From a bacterium (GTDB lineage Bacteria > Orphanbacterota > Orphanbacteria > Orphanbacterales > Orphanbacteraceae), in the NCBI GenBank assembly GCA_025782575.1, contig JALGYY010000001.1, positions 5,019 through 69,018 on the forward strand: a stretch of 64,000 bases of DNA, written 5' to 3'. The first letter of the stretch is position 1. Each line of letters starts with the position of its first letter. Shown here in pieces: positions 7,298-17,125 of the stretch. The notes beneath the pieces are model-generated. The model saw nothing but the letters and a program-made list of their open reading frames with translations, did not search any database and had not been told where the DNA came from. The translations under genes and the position numbers were made by a program.

Positions 7298-8317
7298 ATG
7301 CGGGAGCCGGCTGCACTTATAACAGGGGCGAACGGTGAGGTCGGACACGGGCTCATCCGCAGCCTCTCCGCCAACGGGACCAGAAATATTCTGGCCCTCG
7401 ATCTTCAACCGATCGATCCCCGGATCGCCGGCCTTTGCAGAGAAACCTACGAGGGGAGCATACTCGACAAGCACCTGATCGAGCGGATCGTGAGCGAGTA
7501 CAAGATTCGTGAGATCTATCACTTGGCCGCGCTTCTTTCCACCCGTGCCGAGTTCACCCCCGAATCCGCCCACGAAGTGAACGTGGAAGGGACGCTCAGC
7601 CTTCTGAAGGTTGCGCTATCTCAAGGTACATGGCAGGCGGAACCGGTAAAATTTCTGTTTCCCAGTTCCATCGCTATCTTCGGCCTCCCTGACCTCGGGA
7701 TCAAAGCGGCGGAGACGAAAGTAAAGGAGTGGCGGTGGACGAAGCCGACGACAATGTATGGCTGTAACAAGCTCTACTGTGAGCAGCTCGGCCGCTACTA
7801 CTCTGATCACTACCGGCAGCTATCCGATGAAAAAGAACCGGTCACCGTGGACTTTCGATGCCTCCGGTATCCGGGACTGATCAGCGCCGACACTCTGCCC
7901 CAGGGGGGAACGAGTGATTTTGCTCCTGAAATGATCCACGCTGCAGCTCAGGGTAAACCGTATGCCTGCTTCGTACGGGAAGATACGGTCATTCCGTTCA
8001 TGGTCATGCCGGACGCGATCGACGCTATCCTGAAGCTTGCCGCAGTTGAAGAATCGCAGCTCACCAGGCGGGTTTATAATGTGACGAGTTTCTCTCTCAC
8101 GGCGGGCGCCATTCGTGATCGGGTCATCCGTCACTTTCCCGGCGCTGTGGTGACGTTCGAGCCGGATCTGAAGAGACAGGCGATTGTCGACTCCTGGCCT
8201 GGCGACGTGGATGACTCGCTCGCTCGATCCGACTGGGATTGGGAACCGAAATACGATGCGGATAGCGCGTTCGCCGACTACCTCGTGCCTGCGATTTCCA
8301 GGTACTACGCGAAGTAG
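7298..8317 (+). CDS. NAD-dependent epimerase/dehydratase-type SDR, probable L-threonine 3-dehydrogenase
   Basis: A 339-aa extended short-chain dehydrogenase. The nucleotide-binding loop is TGANGEVGHGL at the N-terminus. The SDR catalytic pair is in YGCNKLYCE (YxxxK), with a preceding PSSIAIFG. The stretch RYPGLISADTLPQGGTSDFAPEM and the C-terminal YNVTSFSLTAGAI resemble SDR-type threonine dehydrogenases, which oxidise L-threonine to 2-amino-3-ketobutyrate using NAD+. The ATG has AGGAAGGAG upstream. It diverges from the DUF457 gene and converges on the NmrA-like gene. Another sugar-nucleotide epimerase is possible; no 2-amino-3-ketobutyrate CoA ligase is nearby. Confidence 0.75.
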   Translation: MREPAALITGANGEVGHGLIRSLSANGTRNILALDLQPIDPRIAGLCRETYEGSILDKHLIERIVSEYKIREIYHLAALLSTRAEFTPESAHEVNVEGTLSLLKVALSQGTWQAEPVKFLFPSSIAIFGLPDLGIKAAETKVKEWRWTKPTTMYGCNKLYCEQLGRYYSDHYRQLSDEKEPVTVDFRCLRYPGLISADTLPQGGTSDFAPEMIHAAAQGKPYACFVREDTVIPFMVMPDAIDAILKLAAVEESQLTRRVYNVTSFSLTAGAIRDRVIRHFPGAVVTFEPDLKRQAIVDSWPGDVDDSLARSDWDWEPKYDADSAFADYLVPAISRYYAK

Positions 8318-8346
8318 TCAGCTGTCCGCCACCCGCCAAGTCCAGG

Positions 8347-9231
8347 CTACCCCTTGAGTGCCGGGCCCATCATCTTCCGGGCAAATTCAGCGATAGTGGT
8401 TTTGGTCGTTGTCTCGGCGGAACGACTCTCCGCCGGCTCGAGCAAGCCCTTCCCCATACCGACGTACATTTCGAGATACGACTCGGTAAGGTCGGCGGTC
8501 AGGCCCATCCCCATCATCGCGTCCTTCGCCTGGTCCGGAGTCACAGCCACGTAGTTGACTTCCCGGCCGAGCGCCTCACCGATCCCGGACGCCGCCTCAT
8601 CAAATGTGAGATTGGCCGGGCCGTGTACGCCCTGATAAATCCGACCGGTCCACGATCGATCAAGGAGCCGTTTTGCCGCTTCTCCGGAAATGTCGTCGGT
8701 CGCTACCATCGGAATTCGGCTATCCCCTCCGGTCGGCATGAAGATGCTCCCCATCGATCCGATCGTTTCGAGATGCATCAGAAAGTTTTCCATGAAAAAG
8801 GCCGGCCTGAGATGAACGATGTTCGTCGCTACCTCGTCCAGCATCTTCTCGACGAAGTGAAGCCCTTTAATGGGCCCGGTTCCTGATTCGTGCTGAGCTC
8901 CCACGCTCGAGAGATTCACCACATGAGGAATCTTGTTCGCTCGGATCGCGGCGGCGGCGACTTTCCCCAGTTTCAGCTGATGAGCGTGGAGATCGTCAGT
9001 GGCATAGTCCGGCGGAGTGAGCCAGAAAAGCGCCTCTGTGCCCGCCGTCGCTTCGATCAGATAAGCTTCATCTTCGAGCGAACCTTGCAGAGCCTTCGCA
9101 CCCCGCGCTGTGAACTCTGAAACCTTGGCCGGATCGCGGACCAGAAGCGTGACCTCTGCACCCGCTTTCAGAAGCCGGTCGGTGAGGGCTCTTCCGATGT
9201 TCCCGGTGGGAGTCGTGACTGCAATACTCAT
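8347..9231 (-). CDS. NmrA-like NAD(P)-binding protein (atypical SDR)
   Basis: A 294-aa atypical SDR with the N-terminal dinucleotide-binding motif TTPTGNIGRAL and LLVRDPAKV, which suggests NADP(H) preference. The remainder matches NmrA/QOR2-like proteins: a FWLTPPDYATDD segment, VVNLSSVGAQHESG, LRPAFFMENFL and VATDDISGEAA. These proteins are either NADPH-dependent quinone or enone reductases or redox sensors. The ATG overlaps the preceding START-like gene's stop as ATGA, so the two are translationally coupled. Substrate unknown. Confidence 0.82.
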   Translation of the reverse strand: MSIAVTTPTGNIGRALTDRLLKAGAEVTLLVRDPAKVSEFTARGAKALQGSLEDEAYLIEATAGTEALFWLTPPDYATDDLHAHQLKLGKVAAAAIRANKIPHVVNLSSVGAQHESGTGPIKGLHFVEKMLDEVATNIVHLRPAFFMENFLMHLETIGSMGSIFMPTGGDSRIPMVATDDISGEAAKRLLDRSWTGRIYQGVHGPANLTFDEAASGIGEALGREVNYVAVTPDQAKDAMMGMGLTADLTESYLEMYVGMGKGLLEPAESRSAETTTKTTIAEFARKMMGPALKG

Positions 9232-10109
9232 TCTATTATCCCCTTAAGTTTAACTCGCCTTTGGTGAACTCCCTCGACCCAATGTCCCTGTTCAATCCGC
9301 ATGGGCTCGCCGTCTCCTCCGGTCCATGGAGTGTCCAGCTTGGCCTGATAGGCGACCATATTCGGAGCGCGGCTCTTCACTTCGTTCAGAACATCATCGA
9401 GCGTAGCCATCGCCCACCGTAAGACGAAGCTGTCCGGTATCAGGCCACCGACTACGGTAGTCACATGGTAGATGAGGAGAGTTTTATCCTCGCGCAGTTT
9501 GATGGCGATCCACGCTCCATGATTGACCGGAGTGTAGATCGAGTTTCGGGCGGTCTCGAGGTCAAGTCCCTCGACTTTGCCTGCAGCGACCGAGCGGAGG
9601 GCCAGAGGCTTTCCATCTTCCGCGAGGGTCCAGGTCTGCTCCCAGGCTCTTCCCCTCGTATTCTCAGAAAGATTGATCGTATTCCGCAGCTTGATGATCC
9701 AGTGCCGGTCGGCAATCGGCCATGGAAGATCCAGGTGATGATACCAGTCGGCGTTCCCCCGCCCGAGATCCGCCAGTAGAAGCATGCTGAGACCTTCAAT
9801 CGGTTCAAACGTCGGATCGAGCGCGGCGAGCCAGACCGACTGTCTCGGCTCATCGATCAGGATATACCCGATCGCACGCTGGGGATCATCAGGACCACCA
9901 GTCTTCACCCGACGCTTCGCCACGTCACCTCGGAGAATCTCATCGATCTCCTTTCCGCTCGGCATGGCCACTTCGGTTTTCGAGAATCGGTTGAAAAAGG
10001 CGATGGCCGCACGAATCTCGTTCGGCCTGATCTCATCGCCCGCCCCGTCCGCCGGCGAGGCCAGCAGACCCAATAGTAAGGGAAGGAATGTAAGCTTCAT
10101 AATTTTCAT
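9228..10109 (-). CDS. exported START/SRPBCC-like lipid-binding domain protein
   Basis: A 293-aa protein with an N-terminal signal peptide (MKLTFLPLLLGLLASPADG). A C-terminal helix-grip-like region contains WYHHLDLPWPIADRHWIIK and ends with WAMATLDDVLNEVKS. The pattern (a WP.SDRD-like centre and a terminal amphipathic helix) resembles bacterial START-domain proteins that bind hydrophobic ligands. It overlaps the sulfatase stop by one base upstream and the NmrA-like start downstream, forming a three-gene unit. Function is not known; domain assignment is by pattern only. Confidence 0.6.
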   Translation of the reverse strand: MKIMKLTFLPLLLGLLASPADGAGDEIRPNEIRAAIAFFNRFSKTEVAMPSGKEIDEILRGDVAKRRVKTGGPDDPQRAIGYILIDEPRQSVWLAALDPTFEPIEGLSMLLLADLGRGNADWYHHLDLPWPIADRHWIIKLRNTINLSENTRGRAWEQTWTLAEDGKPLALRSVAAGKVEGLDLETARNSIYTPVNHGAWIAIKLREDKTLLIYHVTTVVGGLIPDSFVLRWAMATLDDVLNEVKSRAPNMVAYQAKLDTPWTGGDGEPMRIEQGHWVEGVHQRRVKLKGIIE

Positions 10110-11929
10110 CAGTCCAGATACCCCAAAGCACGGAGACGTTCGCGTGTCTCCGAGTCCATTTCGTTCATGAGTTCCCGCCCCTCGTCTCCGGTCAGGTCCT
10201 CCGGTTCCACCTCGGCGATGAGCGCGAGCAACTGCTCATCCATGCGAGCCAGCCGATCGGGATCATCGGACGATCGATCGATTCGCTCACCGGGATCCTG
10301 CCGGAGATCGAATAGTTTCCGTTCACCGGTTTTCAGGTTGTGTGTCATCTTCCAGTCCCGCCCACGGAGCGCATAGCGTCGCCCGTGCCTGCAAAGCGCC
10401 AGGCGAAGGGAATCCTCCTCGCGCTCCCCCTCCATGAGAGGTGTCCAGTCTTCGCCGTCGAACGTTTCGCCCTCCAGTCCCGCCAGAGAGAGTACGGTCG
10501 GAACGATATCATGATTCTGGGCGATTTCCCCGATTACGGTCCCTCGGGCCACCATGCCGGGGTACAACACTATGAGTGGCACGCGGAGTACTGAATCATA
10601 CACATCTTCGTGCCGAAAATAGGGCTCGTGATCGCCCAGATTCTCTCCATGATCGGATGTGACGACGACAATCAGATTGTTCACCCTATCGATACGCCTG
10701 AGATGATCAAAGAGTTCCTTCAGTTTGGCGTCCGCAGCAGCGATCTCCCCATCGTAGAGTGAGATATTACTTGCGAGGCGCAAAGGGTCTTTTCCGGCAT
10801 CTGTCCAGTCCCCCTCGGCCACGCGCCCCGGCTCCACCGGAAACATCGAGCGATAAGGCTCGGGCGGCGCGTAAGGAGCGTGCGGATCGAGCAGATGGAA
10901 AAAGAGGAAGAACGGCCGATCGCCAACTTTGTCCAGCCACCGGTGGGTCACGAGCAAGGTCTGATCAACGCCGCCCGCGAATTCGTAGCGAATCCGATCG
11001 ATGATCTCTTTCAGCGCCAACGTCTGCCATAACATGCTGAGCCTCGGGCGGCTCAGCTTCTCCACTTGCCCCGATTCAACGTATGTCTGAAAGCCCTGGG
11101 AAAATCCGAACTGCTTGCCCAGGAGCAGATTCGTGACAAACCCGCCGGTCAAATATCCCGCTGCCTCGAAATACTCGGCGACTGTCGTCACCCGATCGTC
11201 AAGATGGTAGCCGTTTTCCCGAACACCGTGGGTGTACGGTGCCTGGCCGGTGAGCATGGAAGCATGGGAGGGACTGCTCTGGGGCACGGGACAGATCGCC
11301 TGGTCGAAACGGATCCCGACAGCGGCGAGCGAATCGATGAATGGCGATGTCTCTCGCCCGTAGCCGTAGCATCCGACATGATCCGCACGCATCGTATCGA
11401 TCGAGACGAGAAGAACGGACGGGCGCGATGGATCAGCCGGGTCGAACGAAGACAACCCGCCTCGTATTAGCGCAATCAAGGCGGCGAGCGGCAGAGCGAT
11501 CAGCAGAAGCGTGATTCCTGCCAGCACGGCGGGCCGCCTGGCCATGCGGGTCAGGAATGACGTGAGTGCCACACCACAAACAACCGATATGACAAGCGCT
11601 CCGAAATCGAGCGCCAGACTCTTCCCGCTTCTGAACGGGGTGGCCGGAAGGAGCGACTTGTTTCCCCAGTAGACCAGTACGAAGAAGAGGAAAAACGCGA
11701 TCCAGGCGATACTGACGAGGCGAAGAGCGTTTTGGGGAGCAGTCAGTCGGGCAAGGGCGGCCACGGCAACAGCAGCGGTGACGCCGCCGCCGAGGCCGTA
11801 AACCAGCATGGAAAACGGGTATGCGGCTGCGATCGCCGGGGTGAAAAGAACGCTCGACAGCAATCCGGCCGCCCCCCCGGCCACGAGGCCGGAGACGAAC
11901 GCGCGAACCACTGCCGATCCAGCTTTCAA
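10109..11929 (-). CDS. membrane-anchored sulfatase/alkaline-phosphatase-superfamily protein
   Basis: A 606-aa protein with about five predicted N-terminal helices (residues 1-165), then a sulfatase-fold domain. The metal-site start is LLVSIDTMRADHVGCYGY. The active-site loop is S218-S-P-S-H222 in PQSSPSHASMLTG. Later motifs are FFLFFHLLDPHAPYAPP and VVTSDHGENLGDH, and the end is RLRALGYLD. The loop matches the S-x-P-S-R sulfatase pattern except that His replaces Arg, as in many membrane sulfatase-like proteins of unknown substrate. TTG 11929 is the start, with AGGGGAG seven bases upstream. Hydrolysis of a sulfate or phosphate ester outside the cell is inferred. Confidence 0.82.
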   Translation of the reverse strand: MKAGSAVVRAFVSGLVAGGAAGLLSSVLFTPAIAAAYPFSMLVYGLGGGVTAAVAVAALARLTAPQNALRLVSIAWIAFFLFFVLVYWGNKSLLPATPFRSGKSLALDFGALVISVVCGVALTSFLTRMARRPAVLAGITLLLIALPLAALIALIRGGLSSFDPADPSRPSVLLVSIDTMRADHVGCYGYGRETSPFIDSLAAVGIRFDQAICPVPQSSPSHASMLTGQAPYTHGVRENGYHLDDRVTTVAEYFEAAGYLTGGFVTNLLLGKQFGFSQGFQTYVESGQVEKLSRPRLSMLWQTLALKEIIDRIRYEFAGGVDQTLLVTHRWLDKVGDRPFFLFFHLLDPHAPYAPPEPYRSMFPVEPGRVAEGDWTDAGKDPLRLASNISLYDGEIAAADAKLKELFDHLRRIDRVNNLIVVVTSDHGENLGDHEPYFRHEDVYDSVLRVPLIVLYPGMVARGTVIGEIAQNHDIVPTVLSLAGLEGETFDGEDWTPLMEGEREEDSLRLALCRHGRRYALRGRDWKMTHNLKTGERKLFDLRQDPGERIDRSSDDPDRLARMDEQLLALIAEVEPEDLTGDEGRELMNEMDSETRERLRALGYLD

Positions 11930-12247
11930 GGCTGATCTCCCCTAAGATTCAGGTGGTTACAATGACTCGCGAAGTATAGCGAAGCGTCGGTCCGGTATGA
12001 TGAAATTTTGACCGGATCCGCTTATCTGACCACTCCCGACCTTGGCGGATCTCTCCTACCCACCTCGCAGGTCCACGTCTTGCACCCTCTATTCCTCGAA
12101 TGCGTGCTTCCGCTCTTTCCGGCACGCGCTTTTTTGCCTGTTTTGCAGCAGATTCGCAGAAAACCGGCAAGGTGTCCTCCCCGACACCACATTCAGCATG
12201 AAACTCCGTGCGCCGATCGGGCGCATGATGAAGGGGAGTCTGGCTTC
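11930..12247. other. divergent intergenic region, no gene seen
   Basis: 318 bases between the divergent sulfatase and secreted-hydrolase genes. Short open frames cross it but lack ribosome-binding sites and protein-like composition. It presumably holds both promoters, though I cannot point to convincing -35/-10 pairs. The longer frame of the downstream gene extends into it but is not family-like. Confidence 0.5.
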
Positions 12248-15200
12248 GTGCGACTACTCGTCTCTCGATTTGCATTGCTTTGCCTGCTGACAGTCCTTTA
12301 CGCGGGACCTGCAGCCGCAGATCCCCGCATGCCGAATCCGGATATCTACCCCAAGATCTACCAGACCATGAAGAGTCGAATGGAGCCCTCCGACTGGGCC
12401 GGGCTCAGGCAGTACGACATCATCGAGATCGGTAATTGGGGTATGACAACCAGCAACGGCTTCATCGATTCTCTCGCCCTTCTGCGTGCCGAAAATCCCG
12501 ATCTCGTGGTTCTACAGATGTGGAGCGGCAATTTCACCTGCTCGAACTGGTGGAGCAACGAAACGCCCGGTCGCGCTGAATGGGGGGCGCTTGTCGACGC
12601 CAACATCGAGGACTGGATCCTCCACGACAAGAATGGTAACAAGTGGTTCCTGGACGTCGATGCACCGTGCGATCAAGGTCACCCCAACATGGCGAACATC
12701 GAAGTCTCGAGGGAATTCGCCAAGCGGATCGCCGCAACCACTGTGCATGCCTACCCCGATCTCATTGACGGCGTCAGGATCGATGCCCTCATGAGCACGA
12801 TGGCGTGGTGGCACAAGGTCCCCCAACGCTGGGCGGTCGGCGTAGATTCGATCGATGCGAACCGGGATGGCATCGGTGACAAGGACGAGGAACTCGAAGA
12901 GTGGTGGAGCGCAGGCGTGGACACATTCTGCGCGACTCTGCGCAGGGAGATCGGGGATGATTACCTCTTCACCGTAAATGGCTATCTTCCGGAAGAGGCA
13001 TTCCAGTGGGTAAACGGCCGGTACCACGAGGGCCATCCGGATGAACACAACGATGGCTACGAGCGATCGATGACCGATCCATTGCGTGGCTATCTCGGCG
13101 GAGACACGCTCTATTCCAAGACGCCGCAACAACTCTCCGGGCTCCTGACCATCAACACCGATCCACAGTATGAACTCGATCCGTTCGATCTTTCGACCAA
13201 GCAGACCCCTTACAACCATCCTGATCTGGACGAGTTCGTTCGCTGGACAATAGGGGGCAGCCTTCTCAGTGATGGCTGGTACTGCATGACCGGTTGGGGA
13301 ACAGCGGTCGACTGGAAGGGTGACCCAAAAAAGGTCACATATCAGACTCTCTGGTGGTTCGATATCTATGACACATTGAAAACGCACATCGGCACACCGA
13401 TCGGTGACGCCGTCCGGGCTAACTCACCCATCGGGCACGACAGGTACACTCGTCAGTTTACAGGTGGGCGAGTGCGAACGTTCATGGATCTCGAGATTTC
13501 GATCTTTGATTTCAAACCGGTCGTGTCGACGACTGCTCCCCCTCCGGTCGTAAGGCCGGGTGAGCAGATCCCGTTCGAGTGGAGCGTGTCTGACCTGAAC
13601 GGGCAATCGGAGAGCCTGAATCTCGATCTCTATCTTTCACGAGACGGGGGCGCTACGTTCCCGGAACATCTCGGCAGTTTCGATGAAAACGACGTCTCCT
13701 ACAACTGGACGGCGTCGGGCGCATATTCCGGGAACGCTCTCTTTAAGATTACGGCAACCGACACGAGCGACCAGACAGGGGAATCGATCTCCGCACCGTT
13801 CGTGATCGCACCCGCTACCCTGACCGACGGAGGCCGTGCGGAGTTGCTTCCTCGATACTGGGTAGCAGGATCTCCCGAGGTCGCTTGTACGATCTGGGTA
13901 GACGCGGACCTGACCGACTCATCGGCCGCCGGATGGGACCTGGTTTCAATCGTTCTCCCCGACAATGCGACCTACTTGAGCTATTCAGGTGCCGAGCGGG
14001 ACGGCCACCAGCTGGGTGACAGTTCGATCGTGATCGGCGATACGCTCCGGGTCGTTCTTGATAGTTCGATTACTTCGGGCACTGTCTCATTTCGTTTCAG
14101 CATGACTCCGCCGGCATCCATTCCGGTCGACTCCCTTTATTTCGAGGCCGGAGTCGCATCCACACTTCTCGGGGACCCGCCGATCCGGCTCAATGCGGGA
14201 GACGCCAACAGCAACGGAAGCGATGGGAACAGGCTCTCTGTTTATGCTGGCCCGGGCCCGCTCGTCCGGCTCGAGATCCTGCCGGGCGACACCACGCTCA
14301 CGTCGGGAGATTCGCTCATCTTTCAGGTAACGGGCTACGACTCCTGGGATAACCCGGTTGATGTCGCGCCTGATTGGGAACTGGGCGATACGCTCGGCCT
14401 GATCGATTCAACCGGGTTATTCCGCGCTATCCGGCCCGGCCAGATTCCGGTCTATGGCATCGTTGACGGAATCGCCGATACAGCGTATATCCTGATCAGC
14501 ACCGGCCCGGCCGACTCGATCGCCGTCCAACCTGAGAGCCTCTTCGCCCAGGCGGGAGACACATTGGTGATCTCGGCAGTGCCCTATGACGCGGCCGGCA
14601 ACCCGATTGCGGAACCGGTCACGTGGTCTGTCGCCGACTCGATCGCCAAGGTCATCGGATCCGGAACCCTCATCGCACTTCACCCGGGATTGACATCGGT
14701 CACGGCATCGATCGGTAGTGTGGCCAGGCCCGTGCCATTGTTCATACTCCCCGGCGATCCGGACCACCTGCAGATCACACCGGAGGAGCCGATCGTCACG
14801 CGGGGAGATACTCTCCGTCTCCACGCCATCGTCTTTGACCGCCTGAACCACCCGATCGAATCAACTGTCACCTGGGCCATTACGGATTCACTCGGCAACA
14901 TCGATTCATCCGGCTTGTTCACGGCAGACGGTGAAGGGAGCGGCTGGATCCGATCTACTACCGGTTCAGTTTCCGACTCCGTCCCCGCCGATGTGGTCAT
15001 CGGATTTGTCGGGGCTTTCCTCGATCCTGTTTCACCGGTCATTTCAGCCGATTCAACCGCGCGATTCACGCTGTTCGGCTTCACGAACGACGGCGATACG
15101 CTTGCTGTCTCCCCGGCATGGCACTTATCTGACGGCCTGGGAACGATCAATGAGGAAGGACTCTATCTACCCCAGCTGACCGGCATCGAGTGGATCAAGG

Positions 15201-17011
15201 CCGAAACGGGGGCGTTTCGCGAATCGACGACCGTTACGATCGTTCCCGGCGCACCCGCATCGATCGACCTGACGGGGCCGGATACGGTTGTGGCGGGAGA
15301 AACTGCCCTGTTCCAGACTTCGATCCTGGATGGCAATGGGAATGATGTAGAGAGCGAAGTTATCTTCCTGTCGGAGGCCGGCTGCACCTCCATGGACGGA
15401 AACGCCCTCTCATGCACCCTTGCCGGCGACGGCAATATCGTTGCCACGGTGAATGGTGTGAGCGATACGCTCCATCTTGTGACTTTGCCGGCCGCTCTCG
15501 CCGGGGTTGATATTTCGCCGGAACAGGTGAGTATCCCCCTGGGGGGCGGATTGCAATTTACCGCCACGCCGCGCGATCGATTCGGTAACACTCGAAGTGA
15601 TTCGATTACATGGCTCGTCCTGGGTGGGCTCGGCTCAATCGATTCCAACGGCAATTTCGTCGGGCTCTCTCCGGGTATCGGAATTCTGGTCGGGAGTTCG
15701 GGAGGCTACTCCGACTCTATCTCGGTTACGGTCCAGGAACCACTGAGCGGCCGTGAACTCGCAAAGACCGTATCCGTTCGCGCGAGCGACCGCGAATACA
15801 GTGCGGCCGACTGGCCGGCGCCTGTCACAGTCGTTGCCGAACTGCTCGATTCACTCGGCGCCATTCTCACGACCGAGATGTCCGACTCCTTTCTTGTAAC
15901 CGTCTACCCCACGGACTCCTCTCTCGCCGCAAACGGCACGGCGGAATCACTCTTTGTGGTCTCCACGTTTCCCGATACGCTGAACATTCCGATGACCAGC
16001 TTTGGGGGGTGCGGCAATCTCGTGCTCGCCATTCATTGGGGGGACAGTTTGGACGTACGAAACGACACGATCCCCTTTAGCACGCCCGACCTGGACACCA
16101 GCTTCACCGTCGATCTTGGAGATGCGGGCTACCTGCTCGATGCCATTCAGTCGGCCGGTGGTTCCGGGTGCGAAGATATCGACGGTGACGGATTCGTCGA
16201 CAATTCGGATCTCACCCTTCTATTCTCCCTGTTTGACGAGCCGACGGCCGAAGCAGCGGATCAACTCGCCTATCCCCCTCCCCAATGGCTTTACTTCGGA
16301 CAGTCATTCGCCCCATGCGGTGACGACGATACGACCGGGTCGGTCTTCACTCTCTATAGTGAGGGGATCGATTCCATTCGTGCTATTGAATTTACGTTCG
16401 CCGTAGACCCGATCAAGCATCACGGAATTCAGTGGGCGCTCTCATCGATCTGGACAGATCCGACGGCCTATTTGCTTCCGGCTGACGCAGCTTCCGTCCG
16501 GTTGGTCATTGTTAACGGCGAACCGGTCGATCCTGATGGCGAAACGCTTCTCGAGATGACGGTCTGCGGAGCGAACGAGAACGACTGGGCGGCACGGGCA
16601 TCGAGCTATCGCGTTCTGGATCCACGCTTTCACGTATCAGGAGTTTTTAAGACCCCTATCGACTTCCAGCTGTCCACGGGCGACACAAGCGGGACAGGAG
16701 GAGGCGGCGATACTACCGGGAACAGCGGCCTCCCTCTCGTCCTGTCGTTTGCGCCCAACCCACTAGGTCGTTCGGTCGAGACGATCCGTCTCGCCATACC
16801 GGGTGAGATGAAGGAAGTGAGCTACTCCCTCTACAACTATGCGGGACGACTCGTGAGCGAACTGCCCGCCTTTCCCTCGACCCCCGGGTTTCACTCCGTT
16901 TCGTGGAATCGCAGGGATAGTCGTGGTCATGAACTTCCACCGGGCATCTACTTTCTGCATGTTCGCTCGAGCGAAGGCGCTTGGACCCGAAAGCTCACCC
17001 TGATTCATTAG
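12248..17011 (+). CDS. giant secreted putative glycoside hydrolase with tandem Ig-like repeats, EF-hand motif and C-terminal sorting domain
   Basis: A 1587-aa exported protein. GTG 12248 gives a clear signal peptide (LLVSRFALLCLLTVLYAGPAAA) and has GGGGAG upstream; an extended frame adds 80 unlikely residues. Residues ~25-420 look like a TIM-barrel glycosidase resembling the hypothetical GHL15 family: YDIIEIGNWG, NPDLVVLQMWSG, DGVRIDALMSTM and LLSDGWYCMTGWG. Then come Ig-like modules, including about six Big-like repeats of ~80 aa (residues ~670-1165), each with a VTW.. and ..G..DS.G.F pattern. A dockerin/EF-hand-like loop (DIDGDGFVDNSDL) lies near 1310. The last ~90 residues are a FlgD-like sorting domain. 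Catalytic activity and substrate are inferred only. Confidence 0.72.
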   Translation: MRLLVSRFALLCLLTVLYAGPAAADPRMPNPDIYPKIYQTMKSRMEPSDWAGLRQYDIIEIGNWGMTTSNGFIDSLALLRAENPDLVVLQMWSGNFTCSNWWSNETPGRAEWGALVDANIEDWILHDKNGNKWFLDVDAPCDQGHPNMANIEVSREFAKRIAATTVHAYPDLIDGVRIDALMSTMAWWHKVPQRWAVGVDSIDANRDGIGDKDEELEEWWSAGVDTFCATLRREIGDDYLFTVNGYLPEEAFQWVNGRYHEGHPDEHNDGYERSMTDPLRGYLGGDTLYSKTPQQLSGLLTINTDPQYELDPFDLSTKQTPYNHPDLDEFVRWTIGGSLLSDGWYCMTGWGTAVDWKGDPKKVTYQTLWWFDIYDTLKTHIGTPIGDAVRANSPIGHDRYTRQFTGGRVRTFMDLEISIFDFKPVVSTTAPPPVVRPGEQIPFEWSVSDLNGQSESLNLDLYLSRDGGATFPEHLGSFDENDVSYNWTASGAYSGNALFKITATDTSDQTGESISAPFVIAPATLTDGGRAELLPRYWVAGSPEVACTIWVDADLTDSSAAGWDLVSIVLPDNATYLSYSGAERDGHQLGDSSIVIGDTLRVVLDSSITSGTVSFRFSMTPPASIPVDSLYFEAGVASTLLGDPPIRLNAGDANSNGSDGNRLSVYAGPGPLVRLEILPGDTTLTSGDSLIFQVTGYDSWDNPVDVAPDWELGDTLGLIDSTGLFRAIRPGQIPVYGIVDGIADTAYILISTGPADSIAVQPESLFAQAGDTLVISAVPYDAAGNPIAEPVTWSVADSIAKVIGSGTLIALHPGLTSVTASIGSVARPVPLFILPGDPDHLQITPEEPIVTRGDTLRLHAIVFDRLNHPIESTVTWAITDSLGNIDSSGLFTADGEGSGWIRSTTGSVSDSVPADVVIGFVGAFLDPVSPVISADSTARFTLFGFTNDGDTLAVSPAWHLSDGLGTINEEGLYLPQLTGIEWIKAETGAFRESTTVTIVPGAPASIDLTGPDTVVAGETALFQTSILDGNGNDVESEVIFLSEAGCTSMDGNALSCTLAGDGNIVATVNGVSDTLHLVTLPAALAGVDISPEQVSIPLGGGLQFTATPRDRFGNTRSDSITWLVLGGLGSIDSNGNFVGLSPGIGILVGSSGGYSDSISVTVQEPLSGRELAKTVSVRASDREYSAADWPAPVTVVAELLDSLGAILTTEMSDSFLVTVYPTDSSLAANGTAESLFVVSTFPDTLNIPMTSFGGCGNLVLAIHWGDSLDVRNDTIPFSTPDLDTSFTVDLGDAGYLLDAIQSAGGSGCEDIDGDGFVDNSDLTLLFSLFDEPTAEAADQLAYPPPQWLYFGQSFAPCGDDDTTGSVFTLYSEGIDSIRAIEFTFAVDPIKHHGIQWALSSIWTDPTAYLLPADAASVRLVIVNGEPVDPDGETLLEMTVCGANENDWAARASSYRVLDPRFHVSGVFKTPIDFQLSTGDTSGTGGGGDTTGNSGLPLVLSFAPNPLGRSVETIRLAIPGEMKEVSYSLYNYAGRLVSELPAFPSTPGFHSVSWNRRDSRGHELPPGIYFLHVRSSEGAWTRKLTLIH

Positions 17012-17125
17012 CTCCGCCTGGTCGCAAGCGCCGACCGTCTTCAGGTTGTGTTTCTCCTTGATGCCGACTCAGGTTACAATCACTTTATCGATTACCCCCT
17101 GTCCACACCACGAGGGAATCTGCCG

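Noticed and set aside
12512-13387. 291-aa minus-strand open frame
   Set aside because: Lies inside the giant glycosidase gene on the opposite strand and has no protein-family features.
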